DNA of 64,000 nucleotides, from positions 1-64,000 of the forward strand of contig JAGBCD010000033.1 in assembly GCA_017938155.1 (NCBI GenBank). Reading direction: 5' to 3'. The stretch is from Paludibacteraceae bacterium (GTDB lineage: Bacteria > Bacteroidota > Bacteroidia > Bacteroidales > Paludibacteraceae). The position numbers and the translations under genes are program-made. The notes beneath the pieces are model-generated. The model did not search any database. It saw only the letters and a list, made by a program, of their open reading frames with translations, and was not told the DNA's origin. This document shows, piece by piece, positions 16,478 through 24,122 of the stretch (position 1 is its first letter; each line of letters opens with the position of its first letter).

Positions 16478-17623
16478 TTAACTATCTAATGTATGTGATT
16501 TATTCTTTTTTCTTTCCCTCATATGGTCTATAATTTCTTCATATTTGGGTTTATGTACTAACCACGTTCCATATACTTCCGAACAATTTCCTGCAGTCAT
16601 GAAAGCTTGGATGTTGTTCTCATTTATATATTTCATCAATGCAGCAAACTCATCCATGGTTAGGAGTGTCTGAATCTCGTATTGCTCAACACCTGTATAT
16701 CCGCCTTTTACTTGATATAGCGTACATCCTCTTACGAGCTTTTCTATAACAAATTTTCTAATTTTCTCATATTCAGGTGAGATAATACACACTCTCTTTT
16801 TCTTGTTCATAGACATGGTAAAATAATCAATTACCAATCCATTGATCCAAGTACCAATAAGGCCAATTACGACCATTCTAAAGTCATTAATCAAAAAGGC
16901 AGAACAACATATCAATGCTCCTCCAATAGAGACTGACATACCAATGTCAAAATGCAGGTACTTATTGATAATTTTTGCTAAAATATCCAAACCACCCGTA
17001 GAAGCATTGATTCTAAATTCAAAGGCTTGACATGCGCTTAGCAAAAAGACAAAACAAACCAAATCAAACCAAACGTCACCCATTCCTAATCCTGCTGACA
17101 TTACAGACTCTTTGACTTGTTCCAAAACCTCGCCTGCTCTACTCAGTAAATAGGGATTACCATTGGCATCCATCACTGTTTGCCCAGCTTGTAATTGTGC
17201 CAAAATTTCTGGCGATTCAATAACCTTATGAGTAAAATTTGTGTATGGATAAATCCTATCCCATAATTGAGTCATCGGACCAAGTATCATAGCTGTGTAT
17301 ACTGTCTTGGCTCCAAATTCATTACCAATAAGTAAAAATGCCAACAATAGCAAAAACGCATTGATTCCCATCACCCAATATGAGAACGTGTCTGGTGTTC
17401 CTCCTAAAACCGTGTTAATAACAATACTCAATCCTGAAATTGTACCAACGATTAGATGACTTGGCATCAAGAAATAATATACAGCCGCAGCCCCGAAAAG
17501 CATTCCAACTGTCATTAAGACCAACTCCCACCAAAACTTCTTCGTCTTCATTGCCTCAAAAAAAGCAACTAACAAAGTTTTCCAATACGATATGGTTAGA
17601 TATTCTTTTAGATGTGAACTCAT
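16478..17623 (-). CDS. YitT family membrane protein with C-terminal DUF2179 domain
   Basis: 381 residues. Five or six hydrophobic helices (about residues 35-275) with the family pattern GxxxAxxxYxFLMPSHLIVGTISGLS, a FRINASTGGLDILAKIINKY block and a cytoplasmic C-terminal DUF2179 domain (about 280-365; VRGCTLYQVKGGYTGVEQYEI). An insertion of roughly 60 polar residues (about 120-190) follows the third helix and is absent from the other YitT copy near 23 kb. Function of the family is not established; transport is suspected. It is downstream of ribH, 32 bases away. Confidence 0.85.
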   Translation of the reverse strand: MSSHLKEYLTISYWKTLLVAFFEAMKTKKFWWELVLMTVGMLFGAAAVYYFLMPSHLIVGTISGLSIVINTVLGGTPDTFSYWVMGINAFLLLLAFLLIGNEFGAKTVYTAMILGPMTQLWDRIYPYTNFTHKVIESPEILAQLQAGQTVMDANGNPYLLSRAGEVLEQVKESVMSAGLGMGDVWFDLVCFVFLLSACQAFEFRINASTGGLDILAKIINKYLHFDIGMSVSIGGALICCSAFLINDFRMVVIGLIGTWINGLVIDYFTMSMNKKKRVCIISPEYEKIRKFVIEKLVRGCTLYQVKGGYTGVEQYEIQTLLTMDEFAALMKYINENNIQAFMTAGNCSEVYGTWLVHKPKYEEIIDHMRERKKNKSHTLDS

Positions 17624-17655
17624 GGTATAGATATTATTTAGTGTTCACTTTGTGT

Positions 17656-18159
17656 TTATAGATTAGCCATTTTAATAGCTGTTATAGCCCCTTCAACACC
17701 CTTATTTCCTAATTTTCCTCCTGCTCTATCAAGTGCTTGTTGCTTATCTAAAGTAGTAAGAACAGAAAAAATGACGGGACAAGATATTGACTCTATAGGC
17801 GCCCTTGCATTGAGTAAAGTTACTCCTTGTGTCACAGACTGGCATACATAATCAAAATGAGGTGTATCACCTTTGATTACACAACCGATTACTATAACAG
17901 CACTAACAGATTTCAAGGAATATCTTTCTCTCATCGCCATATTGGCTCCATAAGTCAACTCTACTGTTCCTGGAACATGAGTTATATGGATATGCTCTTC
18001 TTCTACTCCATGTTTGATGAGAGTATCTATTGCACCTTGAGCAAGAGCATGTGTGATTTCAGAATTCCAATCTGCTACAACAATAGCATAGTGCTGACGT
18101 TTGAGAATGTCAGCACTAGGCAATGTTGAAGAATCATATTGTGATAGATCCGTAGTCAT
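17656..18159 (-). CDS. ribH: 6,7-dimethyl-8-ribityllumazine synthase
   Basis: 167 residues, the usual size for lumazine synthase. Motifs include [15 protein letters not shown] (substrate loop), [12 protein letters not shown] and [16 protein letters not shown] with the catalytic His, and a C-terminal [14 protein letters not shown]. It condenses the pyrimidinedione from RibD with 3,4-dihydroxy-2-butanone-4-P, which is made by the ribBA product encoded near 37 kb. The start codon overlaps the stop of the upstream TPR gene by one base, so translation is probably coupled. Confidence 0.93.
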   Translation of the reverse strand: MTTDLSQYDSSTLPSADILKRQHYAIVVADWNSEITHALAQGAIDTLIKHGVEEEHIHITHVPGTVELTYGANMAMRERYSLKSVSAVIVIGCVIKGDTPHFDYVCQSVTQGVTLLNARAPIESISCPVIFSVLTTLDKQQALDRAGGKLGNKGVEGAITAIKMANL

Positions 18160-18836
18160 TATTGGGCAATCACAATATATTTGTCAATATCCTGAGCTTC
18201 TTGAGCTTGTGGATAGTCGTTCTTGATGGTTTCGAATACCTTCTTAGCAGCACTCTTGTTGCCCATTTCCAAATAAACAAAACCAGCCTTCTTCAAACTA
18301 ATAGGAGCAAGCAACTCATTTTTTGAAGCTGCTGCTGCCTCAAAAGCCTTAACTGCTTTAGCATAATCTTGCAATTGAACATAAGTATCTCCCAACAAAA
18401 TGTTTGCAGCTGGATCTATCATCAAATCTGATGCTGAGAACTTACTCAACATAGTCTTAGCATTCTCATAATCGCCCAACTTGTAGTAGCACACACCTGC
18501 ATACAATGCAGCAAGCTTGCCTTGTTGATACAACTTGTACTCATCAGCGATTGCTTCAAATCCAATGCATTCATTATCATCGCCATTCAATGCTTTTTCC
18601 CACTCACCTTGTGCGAAATACACGTTAGCCTTCGCATTCTCATTACTTGCTTCAATTGCTTTTGGCTTGCAAATATAATTATTCGCAAGGATTATCCCTA
18701 AAACAATTAACACTACAACAGCAACTGCAATCGTGAGCACCTTGCTGTGTTCTTCAATCCATTTTCCTGTGTTAGATAGAGCAGCATCCACTTGTTGCAA
18801 TTGCTCATCTTCCTTCTTAAATTCTTTCTTTGCCAT
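18159..18836 (-). CDS. Membrane-anchored tetratricopeptide protein (YfgM-like)
   Basis: 225 residues. A charged N terminus, one transmembrane helix (about residues 33-52, [18 protein letters not shown]), then TPR-like helices ([56 protein letters not shown]). This architecture matches Bacteroidota TPR_21/YfgM-type ancillary translocon proteins. Partner proteins are unknown. It overlaps ribH by one base and has a -7 promoter element 77 bases upstream. Confidence 0.75.
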   Translation of the reverse strand: MAKKEFKKEDEQLQQVDAALSNTGKWIEEHSKVLTIAVAVVVLIVLGIILANNYICKPKAIEASNENAKANVYFAQGEWEKALNGDDNECIGFEAIADEYKLYQQGKLAALYAGVCYYKLGDYENAKTMLSKFSASDLMIDPAANILLGDTYVQLQDYAKAVKAFEAAAASKNELLAPISLKKAGFVYLEMGNKSAAKKVFETIKNDYPQAQEAQDIDKYIVIAQ

Positions 18837-18912
18837 AATTATTTAATTTTATTCATTTACTTAGTTGAACTATAAAATTTGTCATCATGCAGTTTTATCC
18901 ACAAACAACGCG

Positions 18913-18920
18913 CAAAGGTA
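18913..18920 (-). promoter_or_regulatory. -7 promoter element upstream of the TPR gene
   Basis: The minus strand reads TACCTTTG, the preferred Bacteroidota -7 box. No convincing -33 TTTG lies 19-21 bp upstream, so the call is tentative. Confidence 0.5.
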
Positions 18921-18967
18921 CAATTATTTTTTGATATATAAAAATTTTTCATAAAAATGCATAAAAA

Positions 18968-19162
18968 AGCGTTATACTATCCTCTCGAGAAAACTCCTAA
19001 TAATAGGATTTGAGGTTTACTTACCCTTTGTAATCCGACCTCGACATCGCTCTCTATAAGAATATAGGTCATCGCGTAGTCGTATCGGCACGCCATTGCG
19101 TATGCATTTACCTCAGTGATTTTTGTGTGTTGAGTTTTCCGGTCTCTAAATAGTATAACGCT
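18968..19162 (-). ncRNA. 195-bp structured element, candidate non-coding RNA (6S-like) or miniature element
   Basis: The ends are a perfect 13-bp inverted repeat, AGCGTTATACTAT / ATAGTATAACGCT. Inside them nest further pairings in order: GAAAACTC (18989-18996) with GAGTTTTC (19132-19139), TGAGGT (19011-19016) with ACCTCA (19110-19115), and a terminal hairpin CTATA-AGAA-TATAG (19054-19067). The whole therefore folds as a long interrupted rod with unpaired bubbles, in size and shape like 6S RNA. On the minus strand the closing stem is followed by TTTTTT, like a terminator, which suggests that strand. No promoter was identified and no conserved 6S sequence was verified. A MITE is the alternative. 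No coding sequence is present here. Confidence 0.4.
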
Positions 19163-19175
19163 ATAATATCAATTA

Positions 19176-20600
19176 TCAATCATGCCATGATATTGTCAAT
19201 ACTGCTCTATGCGTTAATGCATTCATTTCATAGGGCATATCTTGAAATTCGTGCGCATGCATGTGATAAGTCTGCATTCTCATTTGATATGCAGCCTGAG
19301 CTATAAAAATTCTTCCTCTATAACCAATACCTACACCAACATAATGAGAAAACTTTGGATTTTTGAAATCCAAATCGGTACGTATAGTTGTCAAACTTAC
19401 ACCATATAAATCATCTTCTTTAGCAAAAGAGGATTCGTAGGCATATCCTACATTCAAAAACAAATTATTTGCAATCACTCCTTCAGCACCCACCTTCATT
19501 GTGTGCACATCGCGCATTTCCTTGTGATGCCTATAGTCATATTGCATAGAAAGAAGTCCAAAATTTCTCATTTGAAAAGCAAGTCCTGCAGATAAACGCA
19601 TAGGCAAACTATAGTTATCTACCCCGCCAGATAGCGGTGTCGTCACTTCCTGTGACACAATATGACTTTTCATCCAACTTTGAGTGCGGGTAGAAACAGC
19701 AAAAGATGTAGGAGTTTGAATAGAAGCACCTATCCTAAGTAAACGAATCGGACGATAGATAAGGCCAAATGTTCCATTAACTCCTATTCCACTTTGTGTT
19801 ATAGAAGAACCCAAATAGAAAGACTCCACATCATTACGTTCAAAAACTTCCTCATAATGTGTACGCTTTGAATAGCTTAACGCTCTCAACCCAAGAGAAG
19901 CACCTACATACCACCGATGGTCAATATTACCTGCCCACGAAAAATTGTATTCGTCTATATAACCAGACTCTTCTATGGTCAAAGCATTATTGATGTACTC
20001 GCCACTCTCAATGCAAGGAATATAATGAAGCGAATCGGATGTCGGATTGATAAGATAATTCCAATAGCTTAGGTTGGTCAACCATCCTACATCCACATTA
20101 TCCCAAGTATCATCACGTTCCAAAAAACTCGTATGCAACCCCTCTGCTTGATATGCAGCCACATCGGCCAATGAATATAACATATCATTGCCCAAAGCCC
20201 AAGAGACACGATTGAAGGATTTGAGACGATTATAACCTACCATAAAGTTACTAAAAAATGGACGCCCCACGTTGCCGGAATAATTCCAAGAAAAAACCCA
20301 AGAAATCTGAGGTATTTGAAAACGATTAACATTTTTATAGTCATACCCCACTTGCTTGTTGTAATCAAAATGCCCTTGCATTGTCATGGCTATTTCCATA
20401 CGTTGGTACAATCCTAAGCCAGCAGGATTATCCAACACAGCCGACGGATCTCCACCTACTGCATTCATTGCACCTGCCATTCCAACATAACGCGCAGTAC
20501 CTATTATATCACGCTCTGAAAAACCTTCCAGATCTTGTGCTATAGCTATACCACTAAAGAGCAGTATCAAATAGGATAATATAAAGGCCTTTTTCATCAT
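19176..20600 (-). CDS. Outer membrane protein of the FadL/OMPP1/TodX type
   Basis: 474 residues with a signal peptide (LSYLILLFSGIAIAQ). The mature start carries ARYVGMAGAMNAVGGDPSAVLDNPAGLGLY, the hallmark of Bacteroidota OMPP1/FadL-like transporters, in which the G-G-D-x-S-A-x-x-x-N-P-A-G-L block precedes a 14-strand barrel. Many alternating aromatic strands follow, ending AVLTISWHD. It may import hydrophobic compounds; the ligand is unknown. The start codon overlaps the preceding small gene by four bases. Confidence 0.8.
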   Translation of the reverse strand: MMKKAFILSYLILLFSGIAIAQDLEGFSERDIIGTARYVGMAGAMNAVGGDPSAVLDNPAGLGLYQRMEIAMTMQGHFDYNKQVGYDYKNVNRFQIPQISWVFSWNYSGNVGRPFFSNFMVGYNRLKSFNRVSWALGNDMLYSLADVAAYQAEGLHTSFLERDDTWDNVDVGWLTNLSYWNYLINPTSDSLHYIPCIESGEYINNALTIEESGYIDEYNFSWAGNIDHRWYVGASLGLRALSYSKRTHYEEVFERNDVESFYLGSSITQSGIGVNGTFGLIYRPIRLLRIGASIQTPTSFAVSTRTQSWMKSHIVSQEVTTPLSGGVDNYSLPMRLSAGLAFQMRNFGLLSMQYDYRHHKEMRDVHTMKVGAEGVIANNLFLNVGYAYESSFAKEDDLYGVSLTTIRTDLDFKNPKFSHYVGVGIGYRGRIFIAQAAYQMRMQTYHMHAHEFQDMPYEMNALTHRAVLTISWHD

Positions 20601-20872
20601 TGTCTTCGTATAATTATTTTGACCACAGTGTCCGGATTTTGACGTGTAATACTATCTTCTATAAACTCTACAGAAATCTTTGGGCTCGTATCAGAATCCT
20701 CTGCTGTATCATCCGTGGATTGGATTGGATAATAATTTATCGTCGACTGGTTTTCAGTATATGGCCAATAATAAACATCATCAATGTAATCATCCGCATA
20801 AGTCAAACTTATGGACGATAAACTAATGAGCAATAGTCCTACAACCCAATATATTCGTTTCATCGTTTTCAT
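20597..20872 (-). CDS. Small secreted acidic protein of unknown function
   Basis: 91 residues with a signal peptide (WVVGLLLISLSSISLTYA) followed by a short, tyrosine- and aspartate-rich mature part (DDYIDDVYYWPY) and a basic end (KIIIRRQ). An ATG at 20863 is an alternative start. It overlaps the FadL-type porin gene by four bases (ATGA arrangement), so the two are translationally coupled and may work together. I do not recognise the family. Confidence 0.55.
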   Translation of the reverse strand: MKTMKRIYWVVGLLLISLSSISLTYADDYIDDVYYWPYTENQSTINYYPIQSTDDTAEDSDTSPKISVEFIEDSITRQNPDTVVKIIIRRQ

Positions 20873-20914
20873 TTATTCATACCATAGCAATTTTCATGCC
20901 ATATAAAATCATGA

Positions 20915-21898
20915 TTAACGAAATCCTACTATTTGTCGAACTTCTTGAATTGTCTTCGCTGCACTCTCAGAAGCAGCTTGCGCCCCCATTCGAATTACTT
21001 TTTGTAGATATTCTTCATTTTGTTGAAAATCTAATATTCTTTCACGTATGGGCGCACAGAATGCGTTAATATCACTTGCCAACTGCTTTTTCAAATCGCC
21101 ATAACGTATGGTCATATTATTATATTGATCATCAAAATAATCATACGTTTGCTTGTCAGAAACCAATTCTAATAATGTAAATAAATTTTTGATAGCCTCA
21201 GGCTTTTCTTGATTTAGCATCGTTGGTCCACTATCGGTAACTGCTCTCATAACTTTTTTCTTGATAGTAGCTTCATCGTCCACCAAATAGATAGCATTTC
21301 CTTCCGATTTGCCCATCTTGCCACTTCCATCCAATCCAGGCACTTTTATAGCCTTGTTAGTAAAATGATAAGATTCGGGCTCTTTGAAATATTCAACTTC
21401 ATAGATACGATTGAATCTACGCGCAAACAATCGAGCCATTTCCATATTTTGTTCTTGATCCTTACCTACAGGCACCTTATCAGCTTTGTGCACCAAAATA
21501 TCCGCAGCCATCAACGATGGGTAGGTCAACAAACCTGCATTGACATTATCTGGTTGTTTACGTACTTTTTCCTTAAAACTGGTAACTCTCTCCAATTCCC
21601 CCAAATAGGCATTCATGTTTAGATACAAGTACAATTCTAAAACTTCTTTCACATCGCTTTGAACATACAATGGAGCCACTTCTGGGTCTATACCACAAGC
21701 TAAGTATTCTGCCAATATTGTCTTGACCGATTGTCTAATATTCTCAGGTTTAGGATGAGTGGTCAAAGAATGCCAATCTGCAATAAAGAACATACAGTTA
21801 AATTCTTTTTGCATGCGTACAAAACTTTTAACTGCTCCAAAATAATTACCCAAATGTAAATTACCCGTTGGGCGTATTCCGCTAATAACTTTTTCCAT
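20915..21898 (-). CDS. trpS: Tryptophanyl-tRNA synthetase
   Basis: 327 residues, normal for bacterial TrpS. The class I HIGH-type motif reads PTGNLHLGNY at the N terminus and the KMSKS-type loop reads GKMGKSEGN near residue 195. DWHSLTTHP and MAADILVHKADKVPVGKDQEQN are strongly conserved. It charges tRNA-Trp in the cytoplasm. It lies 22 bases downstream of an Lrp-family regulator gene and is probably cotranscribed with it. Confidence 0.95.
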   Translation of the reverse strand: MEKVISGIRPTGNLHLGNYFGAVKSFVRMQKEFNCMFFIADWHSLTTHPKPENIRQSVKTILAEYLACGIDPEVAPLYVQSDVKEVLELYLYLNMNAYLGELERVTSFKEKVRKQPDNVNAGLLTYPSLMAADILVHKADKVPVGKDQEQNMEMARLFARRFNRIYEVEYFKEPESYHFTNKAIKVPGLDGSGKMGKSEGNAIYLVDDEATIKKKVMRAVTDSGPTMLNQEKPEAIKNLFTLLELVSDKQTYDYFDDQYNNMTIRYGDLKKQLASDINAFCAPIRERILDFQQNEEYLQKVIRMGAQAASESAAKTIQEVRQIVGFR

Positions 21899-21920
21899 TT
21901 CAATCTATTATAACCTTTAA

Positions 21921-22376
21921 TTACTCTATAGGCAAGGCCCTATCTACTTTTTGATCAAGAGCAGACAATGTTTCGGTATTTGCAACACCGGGTATCTCTT
22001 GAATCTTTGAGTTCAAAAGATTCATCAAGTGCTTATCATCCTTAGCATATAATTTTATTAACATAGAATAAGCACCTAATGTAAAATGCGCTTCTACGAT
22101 CTCAGGAATTTTCTCCAATTCCGCGCTGACAGCCTTATACATATTTCCTCTTTCCAAAGTCAAACCCACATATACGCATAAATTGTATCCTAATTTTTTG
22201 GGGTCCACAGAATATCCTGAGCCTGTTATAACATTTGTATCACACATCTTTTGCACACGTTGGTGAATAGCTGCTCTACTCACCCCACATTCTGTAGCAA
22301 CATCCTTGAAAGGGATACGTGCATTTCTGGTTATAATACGCAAAATTTTTCTATCCAACTCGTCAATCTTTTCCAT
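21921..22376 (-). CDS. Lrp/AsnC family transcriptional regulator
   Basis: 151 residues. The N-terminal helix-turn-helix (ELDRKILRIITRNARIPFKDVATECGVSRAAIHQRVQKM) is the AsnC-type DNA-binding domain; residues about 70-145 are the RAM/effector domain (YVGLTLERGNM ... EAHFTLGAYSMLIKLYAKD). Such proteins form octamers and sense amino acids. The effector here is unknown. It lies upstream of trpS and divergent from an O-methyltransferase gene. Confidence 0.9.
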   Translation of the reverse strand: MEKIDELDRKILRIITRNARIPFKDVATECGVSRAAIHQRVQKMCDTNVITGSGYSVDPKKLGYNLCVYVGLTLERGNMYKAVSAELEKIPEIVEAHFTLGAYSMLIKLYAKDDKHLMNLLNSKIQEIPGVANTETLSALDQKVDRALPIE

Positions 22377-22427
22377 ACTATTAAATATATTTTAAGTGTA
22401 AAACAATTATTTTCCCTATTGAGCGTA

Positions 22428-22435
22428 CAAAAATA
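22428..22435 (-). promoter_or_regulatory. -7 element of the lrp-trpS unit
   Basis: The minus strand reads TATTTTTG, matching TAnnTTTG, 51 bases upstream of the Lrp start. It lies just left of the divergent promoter at 22444, so an Lrp dimer could act on both. Confidence 0.5.
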
Positions 22436-22443
22436 CATCTTTT

Positions 22444-22475
22444 TTTGGTCATACGCAAGTTTTTTTATACTTTTG
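22444..22475 (+). promoter_or_regulatory. Promoter of the O-methyltransferase gene
   Basis: TTTG at 22444-22447 and TACTTTTG at 22468-22475 with exactly 20 bp between. The start codon at 22516 is 40 bases further on. Confidence 0.75.
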
Positions 22476-22515
22476 CAAAGATTTTTAGAGAAAACTTATC
22501 ATTATGTAACAAAAA

Positions 22516-23160
22516 ATGAGCATAAGATTCAATTCAATAGAAGAATACATAGAGTATCATTCCAGCAGCGAAAGTGATGCCTTGCGTCAAATCACCCATG
22601 ACACATACCTCCGTATACTTAATCCTCATATGCTATCAGGACATATTCAGGGAAGATTATTGAGCATGCTCTCCAAAATGATTCGCCCCGAGCATATATT
22701 AGAGATTGGCACCTATGCTGGCTACTCTGCTTTATGCTTAGCTGAGGGTCTTACAGAAAAGGGCAAATTAATCACACTGGAACATAATGATGAAATAGAG
22801 GAAGACATCATCAACAACCTTAGTTTATCTCCTTTAGGCAAAAAAATTGAATTACTGATAGGAGACGCCAAGGAACTTATTCCAACATTGTCTCAAGAGT
22901 TCGACTTGGTCTTTATAGACGCAGACAAGCGTGAATATTGCACTTATCTTGATTTGGTTCTTGACAAGGTCAAACCTGGAGGATGGATCTTAGCTGATAA
23001 CACATTATGGGACGGACACATTATAGACCCTGCATATAACAAAGACAAGCAAACTTTGGGACTGTTAGCATTTAATAAACAAGTAGCAGAAGACTCACGT
23101 TTAGAGAAAGTAATATTGCCTATTAGGGACGGATTAACAATCATCCGCAAATTAAGATAA
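22516..23160 (+). CDS. Class I SAM-dependent O-methyltransferase
   Basis: 214 residues. MIRPEHILEIGTYAGYSALCLAEGL is the SAM-binding motif I; LVFIDADKREYCTYLDLVLDKVKPGGWILADNTLW is the metal/catalytic block of the catechol/caffeoyl-CoA O-methyltransferase family (Methyltransf_3), with the conserved DADK and DN residues. The natural acceptor is unknown. A terminator hairpin spans the last codons. Confidence 0.85.
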   Translation: MSIRFNSIEEYIEYHSSSESDALRQITHDTYLRILNPHMLSGHIQGRLLSMLSKMIRPEHILEIGTYAGYSALCLAEGLTEKGKLITLEHNDEIEEDIINNLSLSPLGKKIELLIGDAKELIPTLSQEFDLVFIDADKREYCTYLDLVLDKVKPGGWILADNTLWDGHIIDPAYNKDKQTLGLLAFNKQVAEDSRLEKVILPIRDGLTIIRKLR

Positions 23161-23175
23161 TTTGCGGATGATTTC
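23141..23175. terminator. Terminator hairpin overlapping the stop codon
   Basis: TCATCCGCAAATTA and TAATTTGCGGATGA form a perfect 14-bp stem with a 3-base loop. The gene's stop codon (23158-23160) lies inside the right arm. A short T-rich run follows on the plus strand. The convergent YitT gene ends 35 bases away and may share it. Confidence 0.7.
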
Positions 23176-23195
23176 TATTATAATGATTGCAATCT

Positions 23196-24122
23196 TTATC
23201 GGTGGTCATTTATCGGATCAAAGCCTCGACCAAATACTCCTTTGGTTTGACTCTCACTCACAAAAGCATCAGGGTCAATATTTCGAACCAACCGAAAAAT
23301 CTTACTACTCTCACTCTTTCTTGCAAGCACAGTAATTATTTTGGTAGGTTGTTTGGTATATCCACCTACACCATCAAGGATAGTCACACCTCTTGGCACC
23401 TGAGTCATAATAGCCTCAGCTATTTCTTCATATTTTTTGCTAAAGATGAATATTTGCACCGATTGTCTAGACCTACTCATCACCCAATCTACCGCAATAG
23501 AGCACATGAAAGTATAGCACAAACCGAACAAAACTTTTTCCAAACTTCTTACTTCAGGCAAGAAATAGGCGCATGAAATAATTACCATATCACAAAATAG
23601 CAACACACGTCCCATTGGCAAGTGCCTAAACTTATTCACAATCATTGCCACAATGTCAGTACCTCCAGTACTTCCATTGTTGAGAAATACGATTCCCAAA
23701 CCACAACCATTGAATAGACCAGCCAAAATAACAGCCATAAATGGGTCAGACAACATAGGTTCTGTAGTTATTGGTATCAATTTGAGCCAGAGTGTTAGAA
23801 AGAAAACGCCATAAACTGTCCTCACACAAAATTTCCACCCTACTACCTTGATAGCCACACACAACAAAAGTGCATTCACCACAAATGAAGTAAGCCATAT
23901 AGGTAACATTTTATCCGTAGCAAAGTATATAATTTCACACAAACCTGTCAGTCCACCTCCGACAATGGCATGAGGCACCAATATACAATTTACCACCATT
24001 GCATATGGAATAGACGCAACGGCTATCATAAAGAGTTCCTTCAACTCAATAAATATTGCTCTATACCTATCTCTCAAATTTAGTTCTTTCATATCAACCC
24101 TTTCAAATCTACCATTTTGCAA
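23196..24122 (-). CDS. YitT family membrane protein, second copy
   Basis: 308 residues. Helices with the family pattern PYAMVVNCILVPHAIVGGGLTGL, then FLNNGSTGGTDIVAMIVNKF (the conserved S-T-G-G-T/L-D block) and a C-terminal DUF2179 domain (PRGVTILDGVGGYTKQPTKII). It is more compact than the copy at 16.5 kb, with no 60-residue insertion. Function is unproven. The start overlaps the gcvP 3' end by 14 bases, so it may be cotranscribed with gcvP. Confidence 0.85.
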   Translation of the reverse strand: MQNGRFERVDMKELNLRDRYRAIFIELKELFMIAVASIPYAMVVNCILVPHAIVGGGLTGLCEIIYFATDKMLPIWLTSFVVNALLLCVAIKVVGWKFCVRTVYGVFFLTLWLKLIPITTEPMLSDPFMAVILAGLFNGCGLGIVFLNNGSTGGTDIVAMIVNKFRHLPMGRVLLFCDMVIISCAYFLPEVRSLEKVLFGLCYTFMCSIAVDWVMSRSRQSVQIFIFSKKYEEIAEAIMTQVPRGVTILDGVGGYTKQPTKIITVLARKSESSKIFRLVRNIDPDAFVSESQTKGVFGRGFDPINDHR

